Assembly: GCA_026417135.1 (NCBI GenBank)
Contig: JAOADV010000010.1
Coordinates: 277 to 64,276, forward strand
Direction of reading: 5' to 3'
DNA length: 64,000 nt
Origin: Ignavibacteria bacterium
GTDB lineage: Bacteria; Bacteroidota; Ignavibacteria; Kapaibacteriales; UBA2268
Shown: piece after piece, positions 56,226 to 64,000 of the stretch
Numbering within the stretch: the first letter of the stretch is position 1
Layout: every line of letters begins with the position of its first letter
Translations under genes and position numbers: made by a program
The notes under the pieces: generated by a model
What the model was told of the DNA's origin: nothing
Databases searched by the model: none
The model's input: only the letters and a program-made list of their open reading frames with translations

Positions 56226-59200
56226 CTACCAATAAGAACCATACTTTAATTTTATCTCCCAATCTTTTTGATTTTTTTGAATAGTTTGTGTCAAATGGGA
56301 ACTTCTACTTAATTGAACAATCATATTTGGGAAAAATTGTGGAAGAACAGCATTAAGCGGAAGTTCAATGCTCAATTCATTATTATTCAAGAGGTCCGCC
56401 ATTGTTCCACCAAAATACCAGTTAAGTCCGAGAAAGGTCCCACTCATCCTAAAAGTTGCCTTATCCCAAGATGTAACGGTCGAGCTCGGCAATTGAATAC
56501 TTGCACTTGAAATTAAACCGGTTTCGGATAAAGCATCAGTGATTAACTTTGAAAGTAAAGCCGAGCTCCCAGAAGACGAAACTTCGGTCAAGTTGAAATT
56601 TCTTCCACCGCCTCTTTCGAACTCATTTTTGGTTTGGCCAAAAGCCAAAAGAAAGATTGCATCTTGTGTAATTTTTGTCGAGTCATCAGAAATTGTTTGT
56701 CCGTCCAGCGAATATTCAAAACGTAAATTAGGTTTCTCCTTTGTTCCAGTTATATAAATAGTAACAATAAAGTTTCTGACTGCATCATTGTAAAAACTTT
56801 GACCTTCGTATATTGCCTTCAAATTAAGTTCTGGATTATCGATTGAGCCAGTGGGGAATTTAATTTCTCCGTCAGTTCTAAACAACTTGATAAACTTTAG
56901 TGTCGAGCCTTCTCGGACTTGCAAATTGCTGCCAGTCAATAGGTAAATATTGTTCTTGGGGTCCGAAAAATAGCGGATGGAGGCATTAGGGTCGTTAAAT
57001 CCTATTAATGCAAAAATTTGCCCTAAGCTTGTAACATCCAATGTCAATTCAATTTGTTGCTGTATCCTTAGGCTAACATCAATTACGAAATTGTTAGTAG
57101 TTCGTTCGGGTTCTCGATTGCCATTTTTGGATGATACAGTTTCATTTGTATCCTTAACCTTTTTTTCCGGACTCGAAATTTCGTATCGCACGAACGACTC
57201 TTGTACTGAATGCTCGGACGACATACTTGGCATAAACAACTTTCCTCGCGTTACAGTTACCGTCCCTTCAATTCCAGATTCACTATTTCTGTTGAAATAA
57301 CGCAAGGAGTTTGGAAAAGTCGAAACAACCAAATCGCCATATAAATTTGGCATAGACCGAGCAGACGCAAGGCTGAGAACCTTAAAATTATTTGTTGAAA
57401 AAACTATATCAATTTCATCTAATTTGTTACTTATAAAATATATTTTACCCTTGATATTAGCATTACCATTTTTTAAATCTTCGGGGTAGTTTTCGAGAAA
57501 AATATTTGTCAATTCAATTTCATTCTCTTTAAAAGAAAGAAAACCTTTTGCCTTATATCTTAGATTATTTCCAAGCAATAAAAACGAAGAATTAATTATT
57601 TCGGAGTTACCGCGGATTTTTAAATCATCGGGCAAATTCCCATATATCTCGAGGTTTGCATTTAAAGAACCTGATAATTCATCAACTTGCTTAGAAACGA
57701 ATGGACCTAACAATGAAAGGTCAAAGTTTTCTAAAATCAAATATCCTTTGACTGTTTCGTTCTCATCAAGATTGAACTCAAAATCTTTGAAATTAACAAC
57801 TAAGGGCAATTTCGTTGCTTCAAAGGATAATAAAGAGTTTTGTCTGTTTCTTAACTCCATTTTAAACTTTAAATTGCTTTCCGAATATTCAGCATTAAAC
57901 TTTAAGATACCCAAATCTCGTTTTTCGTAAATAAGATTATTGGATTTAAGGTCCAAGCTAACAATTGGTTCAGAAAGAGTGTTTTTAATTTTAATCCGAA
58001 AACTTTCAACTTTTCCATCGAAAAAATGGATTTTCGAAATCGAGTGGTCTTTGGGGAAAAGTTTATGAAAATCAGTTAGAGGTATAGAATTTACTTGAAA
58101 TTCAAGGTCCAAATTTTCATCAAAATAAAATTTACCAGAAACATTAATCTTTTCGGCATTTTCGCGTACTAAGTTAAACTCTTCAAAACTTATATACTCT
58201 GGATAAATTCTTAAAACTATGGCTTCTTCCTCTTCCCATTTGAATATATCTAAATAATCGAACGAAAGGGTGTTAAAATAAACCTTAATGTTATCGGGGA
58301 AAAACTCTGCGGTAGCATTGCTCCTTAAACCAAAAGTCGAGTTAATTTCGGTATTCAAATTACATTTCAACTCCTTTTGGGTAAAAGCTAAATCAATTTG
58401 CAGAAAATCGAGAAAAGTTTTATCAAGAAAAAGTTTATTTTCCGATGTTGCCCTGAGAAATAAGTATTGTAGTTCAGCAAGAGAATCAACAATTCGTACA
58501 TAATATTTGGCGCTTAAATTTACGTTATTTGCCCTGTAGCTTTTGTGATTTAGCATCACAGACAAATAATTTGTATTTAGAGTATCCAGAGAAAAAAACA
58601 CTTCGTCATTGCTACTTTTAAATTGCAGATTTGCAGTTCCAGAGAAAACGATATCCCTTTGAATTAATATCGATAGCATAGCTACATCACGAACACTCAA
58701 CTTCAAAGTAAAATTTGCGGGCGAAAACAAATTGACTCTTGGTTGTTTACTTTCTTTATTTTGATGGTTTGAACTGTCGAAATTCGAAACGGTTTTTAAA
58801 GATGTAAATTTATCAACCAAAACCGACTCGAGAATTTCAAATTGATAAGAAAAGCTTTTCAGCAAAGAAGTTAGTTCGTACTCCCCTTCGACGAAAATAT
58901 TCATCATATCGGAAACCACTTGTATTGTTTTTTTACCATTCGTATTATGATTAACAAACAAATTAAAATCGAAGGGGAACAAAGCTCTGTCTGCCATTTC
59001 GAATTCCGAAATATGGCTTTTTAATTTTAGATGTAAATTATCTGGGTCGAACCCAATCCCCTCTATACTAAAACTTCCAGTCAGATTTGTGATATAGCTC
59101 TTTTGCAAATCCTTAAACCGAGTTAAGTTCAAACCATTAAGCTCTAAGGTTCCAAAATATTTTGGCAAATCAGAATTTTTGAAATCTAATTTGCCAGTTA

Positions 59201-60713
59201 CTTTAATCTCTGCAGTTTCATTTTCAGAAAAAGTAGTATCGTTTGAATAAATAATTGCTAACAAATCTTTTACATCGATTACTCCATCGTCAAAGCTTGC
59301 ATCGAGTTTCAAGGAAAAATTATCCAGACCTTGAAAATTTGTTCGACCAGTTTGAACATCAAGATTTAAATAGCCATCAATAGTTGAAATTTCATCTAAA
59401 GTCAAGGCCCCAGATGCAATTCCGGACAAATCCGACGAAGGCAAATTAAGCCCGAATTTCTCCACGTCGAGATTATTGAACTTGGCGTTAAAATGCAATT
59501 TCGAAAAACGCTCTAACTTCGAGGTAAAATCCAAAATCCCAAGCGAAGTTTTAACTTTGCCTTTAACAGAAATATCTTGGCCTAAAACTTCAAAATTTAG
59601 CCCATTCGAGTAAATAAAATCATATTGGAAAGGAAAATTAGAAAGTGCGGGGAAAATACTTTTAATATCGCCTTCGTAAATCTTTACATCGCTTAAGAAA
59701 AAGTCAATCTCATTGGATTTTGCACTGATTTTGGTATATCCATTTACTTGAAAAGAGGACTTCCCAAAACCAATTTCAAACGACTTAAAATCGAATCTTT
59801 CCGAAATTAACAACTCGCCAGAGAAGGAAATCAAAGCAGAAGGATTCAAGGGTATTTTTGTAAACCTGATAGCATCTTCAATGGAAATTACAGAATTGCC
59901 AAAATTGATGAGAAGTTGAAAATCCTCGAGATTTAGCAATGCTTTTTCTGCTTTGATATGGGAATAAGGTGTTTCGAGCCTAAAATTTTTCAAAGTGGCG
60001 GTATCACCGATAATGTGTATATCGCCAGCTAAATTCTCCAATCGAAATTTTGAGTTACTTTCGAAAAATTGCAAGCAAGAAAAATTGAAAGAATACTCTT
60101 CGCTTTTTAATAAAATTTTCGCAAAGGATTTTATCCCAACTTCTTCAAGGTAAAGATTTGTCGGGGAAAATTGCCCGTTACCAGTATTTTTGTTAAAATC
60201 TCGAAAAACAAAAATTCCTTGGTTCAACCAAAAGTCGTTAACAAATATAGAAATATCTGGCGGTTCACTTTTCGATTTGTCCTTAGAAACGAAAATTTTC
60301 TCGAAATTCCAAAGAGAATCGCCATATAACTTTATTATTTTAACTTTTGGTGTTTCAAGATATAACTTTTTTACAAAAATCTTCCTTTCGAAAATTGGCT
60401 GAAAATCCCAATCGACAATTAACAAATTAGCAGAAATGAGAGTGTCGTTCGATGTTGTCAATAAAATATTTTTAAAGACAAATCCTTCAAAAATATTAAA
60501 ACTAACATAATCGAAGGTTAGATTGGCATTAATGTTCTCGTTGACAAATTCTCGAATAGTATTAATAACAAACCTTTTCGAAAAGTCGAAAGTCAAGGTA
60601 AACGTCAGGAAAAGTGAAAAAAATAAAAAGAAAGCGACAATAGCAACAGAAACCTTATAAAAAAGGTTCAAAATTGAAAACTTCTTCGTTTGTTTCAGTT
60701 TTGTTTCTTCCAT
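56226..60713 (-). CDS. tamB: TamB/AsmA-like translocation and assembly module protein
   Basis: A 1495-residue envelope protein. One N-terminal transmembrane helix (about residues 20-42), then a very long series of beta-strand repeats, the groove-like shape of AsmA/TamB proteins, and a C-terminal DUF490 domain. Near the C-terminus are VREGSTLKFIKLFRTDGEI, FIVTIYITGTKEKPNLRFEYS and DAIFLLAFGQTK, which match the TamB terminal block. It would span the periplasm and help in outer membrane protein insertion or lipid transport. TamA is not in the window. The start overlaps engB by 19 bases. Confidence 0.88.
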   Translation of the reverse strand: MEETKLKQTKKFSILNLFYKVSVAIVAFFLFFSLFLTFTLTFDFSKRFVINTIREFVNENINANLTFDYVSFNIFEGFVFKNILLTTSNDTLISANLLIVDWDFQPIFERKIFVKKLYLETPKVKIIKLYGDSLWNFEKIFVSKDKSKSEPPDISIFVNDFWLNQGIFVFRDFNKNTGNGQFSPTNLYLEEVGIKSFAKILLKSEEYSFNFSCLQFFESNSKFRLENLAGDIHIIGDTATLKNFRLETPYSHIKAEKALLNLEDFQLLINFGNSVISIEDAIRFTKIPLNPSALISFSGELLISERFDFKSFEIGFGKSSFQVNGYTKISAKSNEIDFFLSDVKIYEGDIKSIFPALSNFPFQYDFIYSNGLNFEVLGQDISVKGKVKTSLGILDFTSKLERFSKLHFNAKFNNLDVEKFGLNLPSSDLSGIASGALTLDEISTIDGYLNLDVQTGRTNFQGLDNFSLKLDASFDDGVIDVKDLLAIIYSNDTTFSENETAEIKVTGKLDFKNSDLPKYFGTLELNGLNLTRFKDLQKSYITNLTGSFSIEGIGFDPDNLHLKLKSHISEFEMADRALFPFDFNLFVNHNTNGKKTIQVVSDMMNIFVEGEYELTSLLKSFSYQFEILESVLVDKFTSLKTVSNFDSSNHQNKESKQPRVNLFSPANFTLKLSVRDVAMLSILIQRDIVFSGTANLQFKSSNDEVFFSLDTLNTNYLSVMLNHKSYRANNVNLSAKYYVRIVDSLAELQYLFLRATSENKLFLDKTFLDFLQIDLAFTQKELKCNLNTEINSTFGLRSNATAEFFPDNIKVYFNTLSFDYLDIFKWEEEEAIVLRIYPEYISFEEFNLVRENAEKINVSGKFYFDENLDLEFQVNSIPLTDFHKLFPKDHSISKIHFFDGKVESFRIKIKNTLSEPIVSLDLKSNNLIYEKRDLGILKFNAEYSESNLKFKMELRNRQNSLLSFEATKLPLVVNFKDFEFNLDENETVKGYLILENFDLSLLGPFVSKQVDELSGSLNANLEIYGNLPDDLKIRGNSEIINSSFLLLGNNLRYKAKGFLSFKENEIELTNIFLENYPEDLKNGNANIKGKIYFISNKLDEIDIVFSTNNFKVLSLASARSMPNLYGDLVVSTFPNSLRYFNRNSESGIEGTVTVTRGKLFMPSMSSEHSVQESFVRYEISSPEKKVKDTNETVSSKNGNREPERTTNNFVIDVSLRIQQQIELTLDVTSLGQIFALIGFNDPNASIRYFSDPKNNIYLLTGSNLQVREGSTLKFIKLFRTDGEIKFPTGSIDNPELNLKAIYEGQSFYNDAVRNFIVTIYITGTKEKPNLRFEYSLDGQTISDDSTKITQDAIFLLAFGQTKNEFERGGGRNFNLTEVSSSGSSALLSKLITDALSETGLISSASIQLPSSTVTSWDKATFRMSGTFLGLNWYFGGTMADLLNNNELSIELPLNAVLPQFFPNMIVQLSRSSHLTQTIQKNQKDWEIKLKYGSYW

Positions 60714-61300
60714 AATTCGACTTGTCTTTTAATGATAGCCAGCAACTCGGTTCGCCCTTCCTTTGTAATCGAAGAAAAAGGAATAATATCAACAAGAAAA
60801 TTACAATTTTTTAGCAAAAACTCAAACTCACTTTTCCGTTTTTCAAAAGTCTCTTTCGATATTTTATCACTTTTTGTTAAAGTTAAAACATAATTTCTAC
60901 GATATTCTTCGAAAATTTCAATTTGAGCGAGGTCGAGTGCTTGAGGTTCCAAACGAGAATCGACCAAAAGAACAACTAAAATCAAATTTTTTCGTGTGGT
61001 TAGGTAACTTAAATTTAAACTTTGCCAATGTTCTCTATCTTTTTTCGAACGAAGTGCAAAACCGAAACCGGGCATATCGGCAAAAATATATTTGCTGTCG
61101 ATTAAGTAAAAGTTGATTTGCCGAGTTTTCCCAGGCTTTGAACTCGTGTAGGCTAAATTTTTTCTCAAAACCAAAGTGTTAATCAATGATGACTTCCCTA
61201 CATTCGAGCGTCCGATAAAAGCAATTTCCGGATAATTTAGCTCTGGAAACTTACTTTGGTCATCAACACCATAAAGAAACTCTGCATCCAAAAGTTTCAT
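60695..61300 (-). CDS. engB: Ribosome biogenesis GTPase EngB (YihA/YsxC)
   Basis: A 201-residue GTPase needed for large ribosomal subunit assembly. G1 GRSNVGKSSLIN, G2/G3 region KPGKTRQINFYLI and DMPGFGFA, and G4 TKSDKIS are present, the last with Thr in place of the usual Asn. G5 is PFSSITKEG. The ATG overlaps the stop of the beta-propeller gene as ATGA, and the end overlaps tamB. Confidence 0.95.
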   Translation of the reverse strand: MKLLDAEFLYGVDDQSKFPELNYPEIAFIGRSNVGKSSLINTLVLRKNLAYTSSKPGKTRQINFYLIDSKYIFADMPGFGFALRSKKDREHWQSLNLSYLTTRKNLILVVLLVDSRLEPQALDLAQIEIFEEYRRNYVLTLTKSDKISKETFEKRKSEFEFLLKNCNFLVDIIPFSSITKEGRTELLAIIKRQVELWKKQN

Positions 61301-63618
61301 CGAACCACATAGATAGGAAATGTTTGAAAATCGTTCGTTGGGAAATATATTCGCAGAAAATAAACACCATTTTCCAAGTTTTGAAGTTCAAATTGGTGAA
61401 AATTGTATATTCCTTCGCGAAATTGCCTCTCGAAGAAATTATTGATTTCTTTACCCAAAGTATTGTAAATTTTTATTATCGGAGTCGATACCAACTCGCC
61501 CATAATTATTAGGTTCACAAGATTAGTAGTCGGATTTGGATAAGGTAAACTAACAAACGAATAACTTTTGCGATAAAAGGATATTGTTTTACCAGAAACC
61601 GAAATCTCGCAGCTACTTTCAGCATTGTAAGTATTTGGAATTGCGACAGCCTTCAAGACTATATATTGGTTCCAACATCTATCGAAAATTATTACCGTAT
61701 CTGTTTCAATTCCAAGCTTATTCGGATAATAACATATTGTTATTTTCTTTGTTTCGTTACCTTTCCATACCAATGGAAGTTGAGATGGGGGGACCGAGAA
61801 AGCAGAATTACCAACAATGAAGAGTGAATTTATAGTAACCTCGTTCGAAGTTTTGTTCTTCAAATATAAATCGAGACACTTCAAAATGCCCACTGCAACA
61901 CTATCGAAAAATAAAATATTGTTTCTTTCTGAATCAGAAAGAATTATCTCGAAAACATTCGAGTCGCTACGAACATCGACCAAAATAGTATCTGTGAAAG
62001 TATTGCATCCGTTTTGAGTTACAACTTTAGCAAAGTAAGAACCAGAATCATAAACAACAAATCTTGAACCTTTCGCAAGAGGACCAAAATTTGGAGATTT
62101 AAACCATTCAGCCAACTTAAGTCTTGGGTCCAAAGTAAAAACAACAGAATCCCCTTTGCAAATATTCAACTTACCGCTGTGCTGAATCCTTGGTCTTGGC
62201 TCGAAAATAACATCCAAAACCGCACTATCAACACAGCCAAATTCATTACTTGAAATAACTACGTATTTTCCCGGTTTGGTAATTAAAATCGTGTCTTTTT
62301 CCCCAGTGTTCCAGCGACTAAACTTACCAGTGCTTTTATACCAAATTTTTAAAGTATCCCCTTCGCAAAGATAAACTGGAGAAGGGGTCGACAAGTTTAT
62401 TTTAGGTTTAGGATAAAAGTAAACATTTACTCTTGCAGGAACAATACTATCGCATTCTGAATCCCAAGAAACAAGCTCATAAGTCCCACTTTTAGTTACC
62501 TTAATTTCTTTTACCACAGCATTGGTCGACCATTGATAAAAAGCGTTTGCGTTTACTGCGCGTAAAGTAATTGTATCACCTTCGCAAGCAATTGTGTCGG
62601 GATAGTAAGCAATTTTCGAAATAACTTTCTTGAACCCAGTGAATTTATATATTCCATTTCCAACAACCCAACCCAAGGTATCATTGATAAACCAAAAATC
62701 GTCGAGCGAGACACCGGGGTCGATACCGCAATTTTTTAAGGACCAAGTCCTTCCTCCATCGGATGTAAAGTAAACTGCGCGGTCCCATCCACAAACCCAA
62801 CCGCGAAGAGAATCGTGAAGAAATGCCCCGAACATAGATATATTCGTCGGAAAGTCATTCCAGCTTTTACCAAGGTCGCGTGAACTTCGCACACCACCAG
62901 AATTCCCACCACCGCCACAACCCACGGAATATGGAACAACAATTGTATTACCAGATATCCATAGGTCCTCTTGCCAATCGTTATTTCCAGATTTACTAAA
63001 CACTTGCCAATTCCTACCACCATTTGTAGTTTTCCAAATCCAACCACTACTTGTAGCATATCCCAACCCATCACGAGAATACAAGATTACATCTGTCAAC
63101 CCAGAATTTGGAAAAAAATCGATTTGGGTAACGTATGCCCAACTATTGCCACCATTTGTCGTTACAAAAAATCTTTGTGGGGTTATACATCCACCACCAA
63201 CAACTATACCATAATTAGGGTCAACAAACCAATTTCCCCACAAATCCTCAGCTTGTCGTGGAGTTATGTCGAACCAAGTAGCTCCACCATCAGTAGTTTT
63301 ATAAATCTTTCCAAAACCATCGGAACCAATACCAGAAGTATATCCAATTCTTTCGTTAGCAAAATTTATATGTTCAAGTTGATAAGCTCCACGAATCATC
63401 GTCCCTTGCCAGGTTCTCCCATAATCCGTTGTTCTTAAAACTCTGCCATCGTATCCACAAACCCAGCCATAATTGGGTTTGTCTGGTAAGAAATACATTT
63501 CCAACCAGTAAGACCTATCGTATGGTGGAGGAATATTTTTGACCTTTTCCCACTGACTAAATACGTTTGTGGCAAAAAGAAAAATAATCAGAGAAATATG
63601 AATAATATTTACTTTCAT
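61297..63618 (-). CDS. Secreted YCF48-like beta-propeller protein with type IX sorting domain
   Basis: A 773-residue exported protein with signal peptide residues 1-21 (ending FSQ). Residues 25-330 form BNR/YCF48-like propeller repeats with GYDGRVLRTTDYGRTW, IYKTTDGGATW, FVTTNGGNSW, IWKTTNGGRNW and YFTSDGGRTW. Three PKD/Ig-like modules follow, each with a CEGDT or CKGDS opening. The end, PYPNPTTNLVNL to GVYFLRIYF, is a type A sorting domain. It is probably a surface or secreted protein exported by a type IX system. A GGGA site precedes the ATG. Its 3' end is coupled to engB. Confidence 0.9.
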   Translation of the reverse strand: MKVNIIHISLIIFLFATNVFSQWEKVKNIPPPYDRSYWLEMYFLPDKPNYGWVCGYDGRVLRTTDYGRTWQGTMIRGAYQLEHINFANERIGYTSGIGSDGFGKIYKTTDGGATWFDITPRQAEDLWGNWFVDPNYGIVVGGGCITPQRFFVTTNGGNSWAYVTQIDFFPNSGLTDVILYSRDGLGYATSSGWIWKTTNGGRNWQVFSKSGNNDWQEDLWISGNTIVVPYSVGCGGGGNSGGVRSSRDLGKSWNDFPTNISMFGAFLHDSLRGWVCGWDRAVYFTSDGGRTWSLKNCGIDPGVSLDDFWFINDTLGWVVGNGIYKFTGFKKVISKIAYYPDTIACEGDTITLRAVNANAFYQWSTNAVVKEIKVTKSGTYELVSWDSECDSIVPARVNVYFYPKPKINLSTPSPVYLCEGDTLKIWYKSTGKFSRWNTGEKDTILITKPGKYVVISSNEFGCVDSAVLDVIFEPRPRIQHSGKLNICKGDSVVFTLDPRLKLAEWFKSPNFGPLAKGSRFVVYDSGSYFAKVVTQNGCNTFTDTILVDVRSDSNVFEIILSDSERNNILFFDSVAVGILKCLDLYLKNKTSNEVTINSLFIVGNSAFSVPPSQLPLVWKGNETKKITICYYPNKLGIETDTVIIFDRCWNQYIVLKAVAIPNTYNAESSCEISVSGKTISFYRKSYSFVSLPYPNPTTNLVNLIIMGELVSTPIIKIYNTLGKEINNFFERQFREGIYNFHQFELQNLENGVYFLRIYFPTNDFQTFPIYVVR

Positions 63619-63694
63619 CGAGTCCCTATATTCGAAAAGATAATCGAATATTGCAAGAAAATATTTGAAATTTAATCAAAACTAAATTTTGATT

Positions 63695-64000
63695 TTAAAT
63701 AATCTCGTCCGACGAAGATTGTTTTAAAATCTCTTCAAGATTGTAAACAATAGTAAAGAAATTTAACTTTCTAAACTTTTTGCATATCATTTCCGCGAAC
63801 TCCTTTGAATAGAACGCTCCAATTGCATACACAATTCCACCGAAGGTCGAAACTCTTTGGCTATCGGGCAAAATCTCCTTAATTCTATTTTCTTGACTGG
63901 GATTTTGTGGTATAATGATAACCTGATAAATATCTTTTCTATCTTCTTTCTGCAAGTATGAATCAATCATTCCAAGCAATTCGTTGGAAATAAGTTGTTC
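63695..64000 (-). CDS. Truncated gene at the window edge; possible SPOR-like C-terminal domain
   Basis: The frame is open from its stop at 63695 to the end of the window, so the N-terminus lies outside and the TTG at 63979 is not the true start. The 102 visible residues include YQVIIIPQNPSQENRIKEIL and IVYAIGAFYSKEFAEMICKK, a repeated strand-helix pattern compatible with a SPOR (peptidoglycan-binding) domain or a similar small fold. The identification is tentative. The gene would be transcribed toward the propeller gene, about 75 bases away. Confidence 0.6.
   Translation of the reverse strand, partial: EQLISNELLGMIDSYLQKEDRKDIYQVIIIPQNPSQENRIKEILPDSQRVSTFGGIVYAIGAFYSKEFAEMICKKFRKLNFFTIVYNLEEILKQSSSDEII

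Noticed and set aside
62971-63438. 155-codon plus-strand frame opposite the propeller gene
   Set aside because: The repetitive Thr/Ser/Pro peptide is the complement of the propeller repeats, not a separate gene.
1-64000. A defence island, phage, CRISPR array, insertion sequence or biosynthetic cluster
   Set aside because: I looked for transposases, integrases, restriction-modification genes, direct repeats with spacers and large synthases and saw none; the genes are housekeeping or envelope-related.

Overview
The window reads as ordinary chromosome of a low-GC (roughly one third G+C), Gram-negative bacterium of the Bacteroidota/Chlorobiota (FCB) group. Supporting signs are Oar-type TonB-dependent receptor architecture, secreted proteins ending in type IX-like sorting or FlgD-like domains, lamin-tail and Ig-like lipoproteins, a DUF5683 protein, LpxH and TamB (an outer membrane with lipid A), and split Tat, PurS/PurQ and GcvPA subunits. 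The mix of Chlorobi-like and Bacteroidetes-like features suggests an Ignavibacteria/Kapabacteria-type lineage, but that placement is inference. I see no rRNA, CRISPR array, insertion sequence, prophage or integration site.

Layout. 1-3 kb: minus-strand unit of a 3-hydroxyacyl-CoA dehydrogenase, a TPR protein and a DUF429 nuclease-like protein. 3-8 kb: a possible decayed ORF, a methyltransferase, tRNA-Lys(CUU) and a large TonB-dependent receptor. 8-10.4 kb: SLC13-type anion transporter and a Prx6-type peroxiredoxin with a clear terminator. 10.5-14.6 kb: aldehyde dehydrogenase coupled to a secreted S41-like protein that has lost its catalytic serine. 14.7-19.4 kb: plus-strand unit of Ig-like lipoprotein, CHAD protein, free methionine sulfoxide reductase and lamin-tail protein. 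19.4-22.4 kb: tightly overlapping psd-pssA-purS-purQ-tatA-tatB. 22.5-26.8 kb: dnaN-recF-threonine dehydrogenase, then an isochorismatase-family hydrolase. 27-31.6 kb: eight-repeat FN3 surface protein and a lipoprotein metallophosphoesterase, each with a terminator. 31.8-34 kb: gap-pgk. 34.2-36.7 kb: ybeY-DUF494 and two secreted proteins. 36.8-42.1 kb: guaB-peptidase-glycosyltransferase and a heptosyltransferase. 42.1-46.6 kb: STAS protein, then a minus-strand run gcvPA-ftsB-like-ROK-ridA-DUF5683-nuoC. 46.8-51.6 kb: clpC, coaX, birA and an auxiliary lipoprotein. 51.7-54.1 kb: lpxH, nitroreductase, ABC ATPase. 54.2-64 kb: a hydrolase-only RSH protein, TamB, engB, a beta-propeller surface protein and a truncated gene at the edge.

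Most genes are housekeeping: glycolysis, purine and phospholipid synthesis, replication and repair, cofactor attachment, envelope assembly. Many are packed with ATGA or TAATG overlaps implying translational coupling. The strongest unexplained signal covers the whole window: GATC occurs only five times in 64 kb where about 200 would be expected, while TCGA is several-fold in excess. Other points worth attention are degenerate enzymes (S41-like protein without Ser, ROK kinase without zinc cysteines, RSH without a synthetase, YbeY with Asp for its third His) and a nuoC standing apart from any other nuo gene. I did not find a convincing new multi-gene system.
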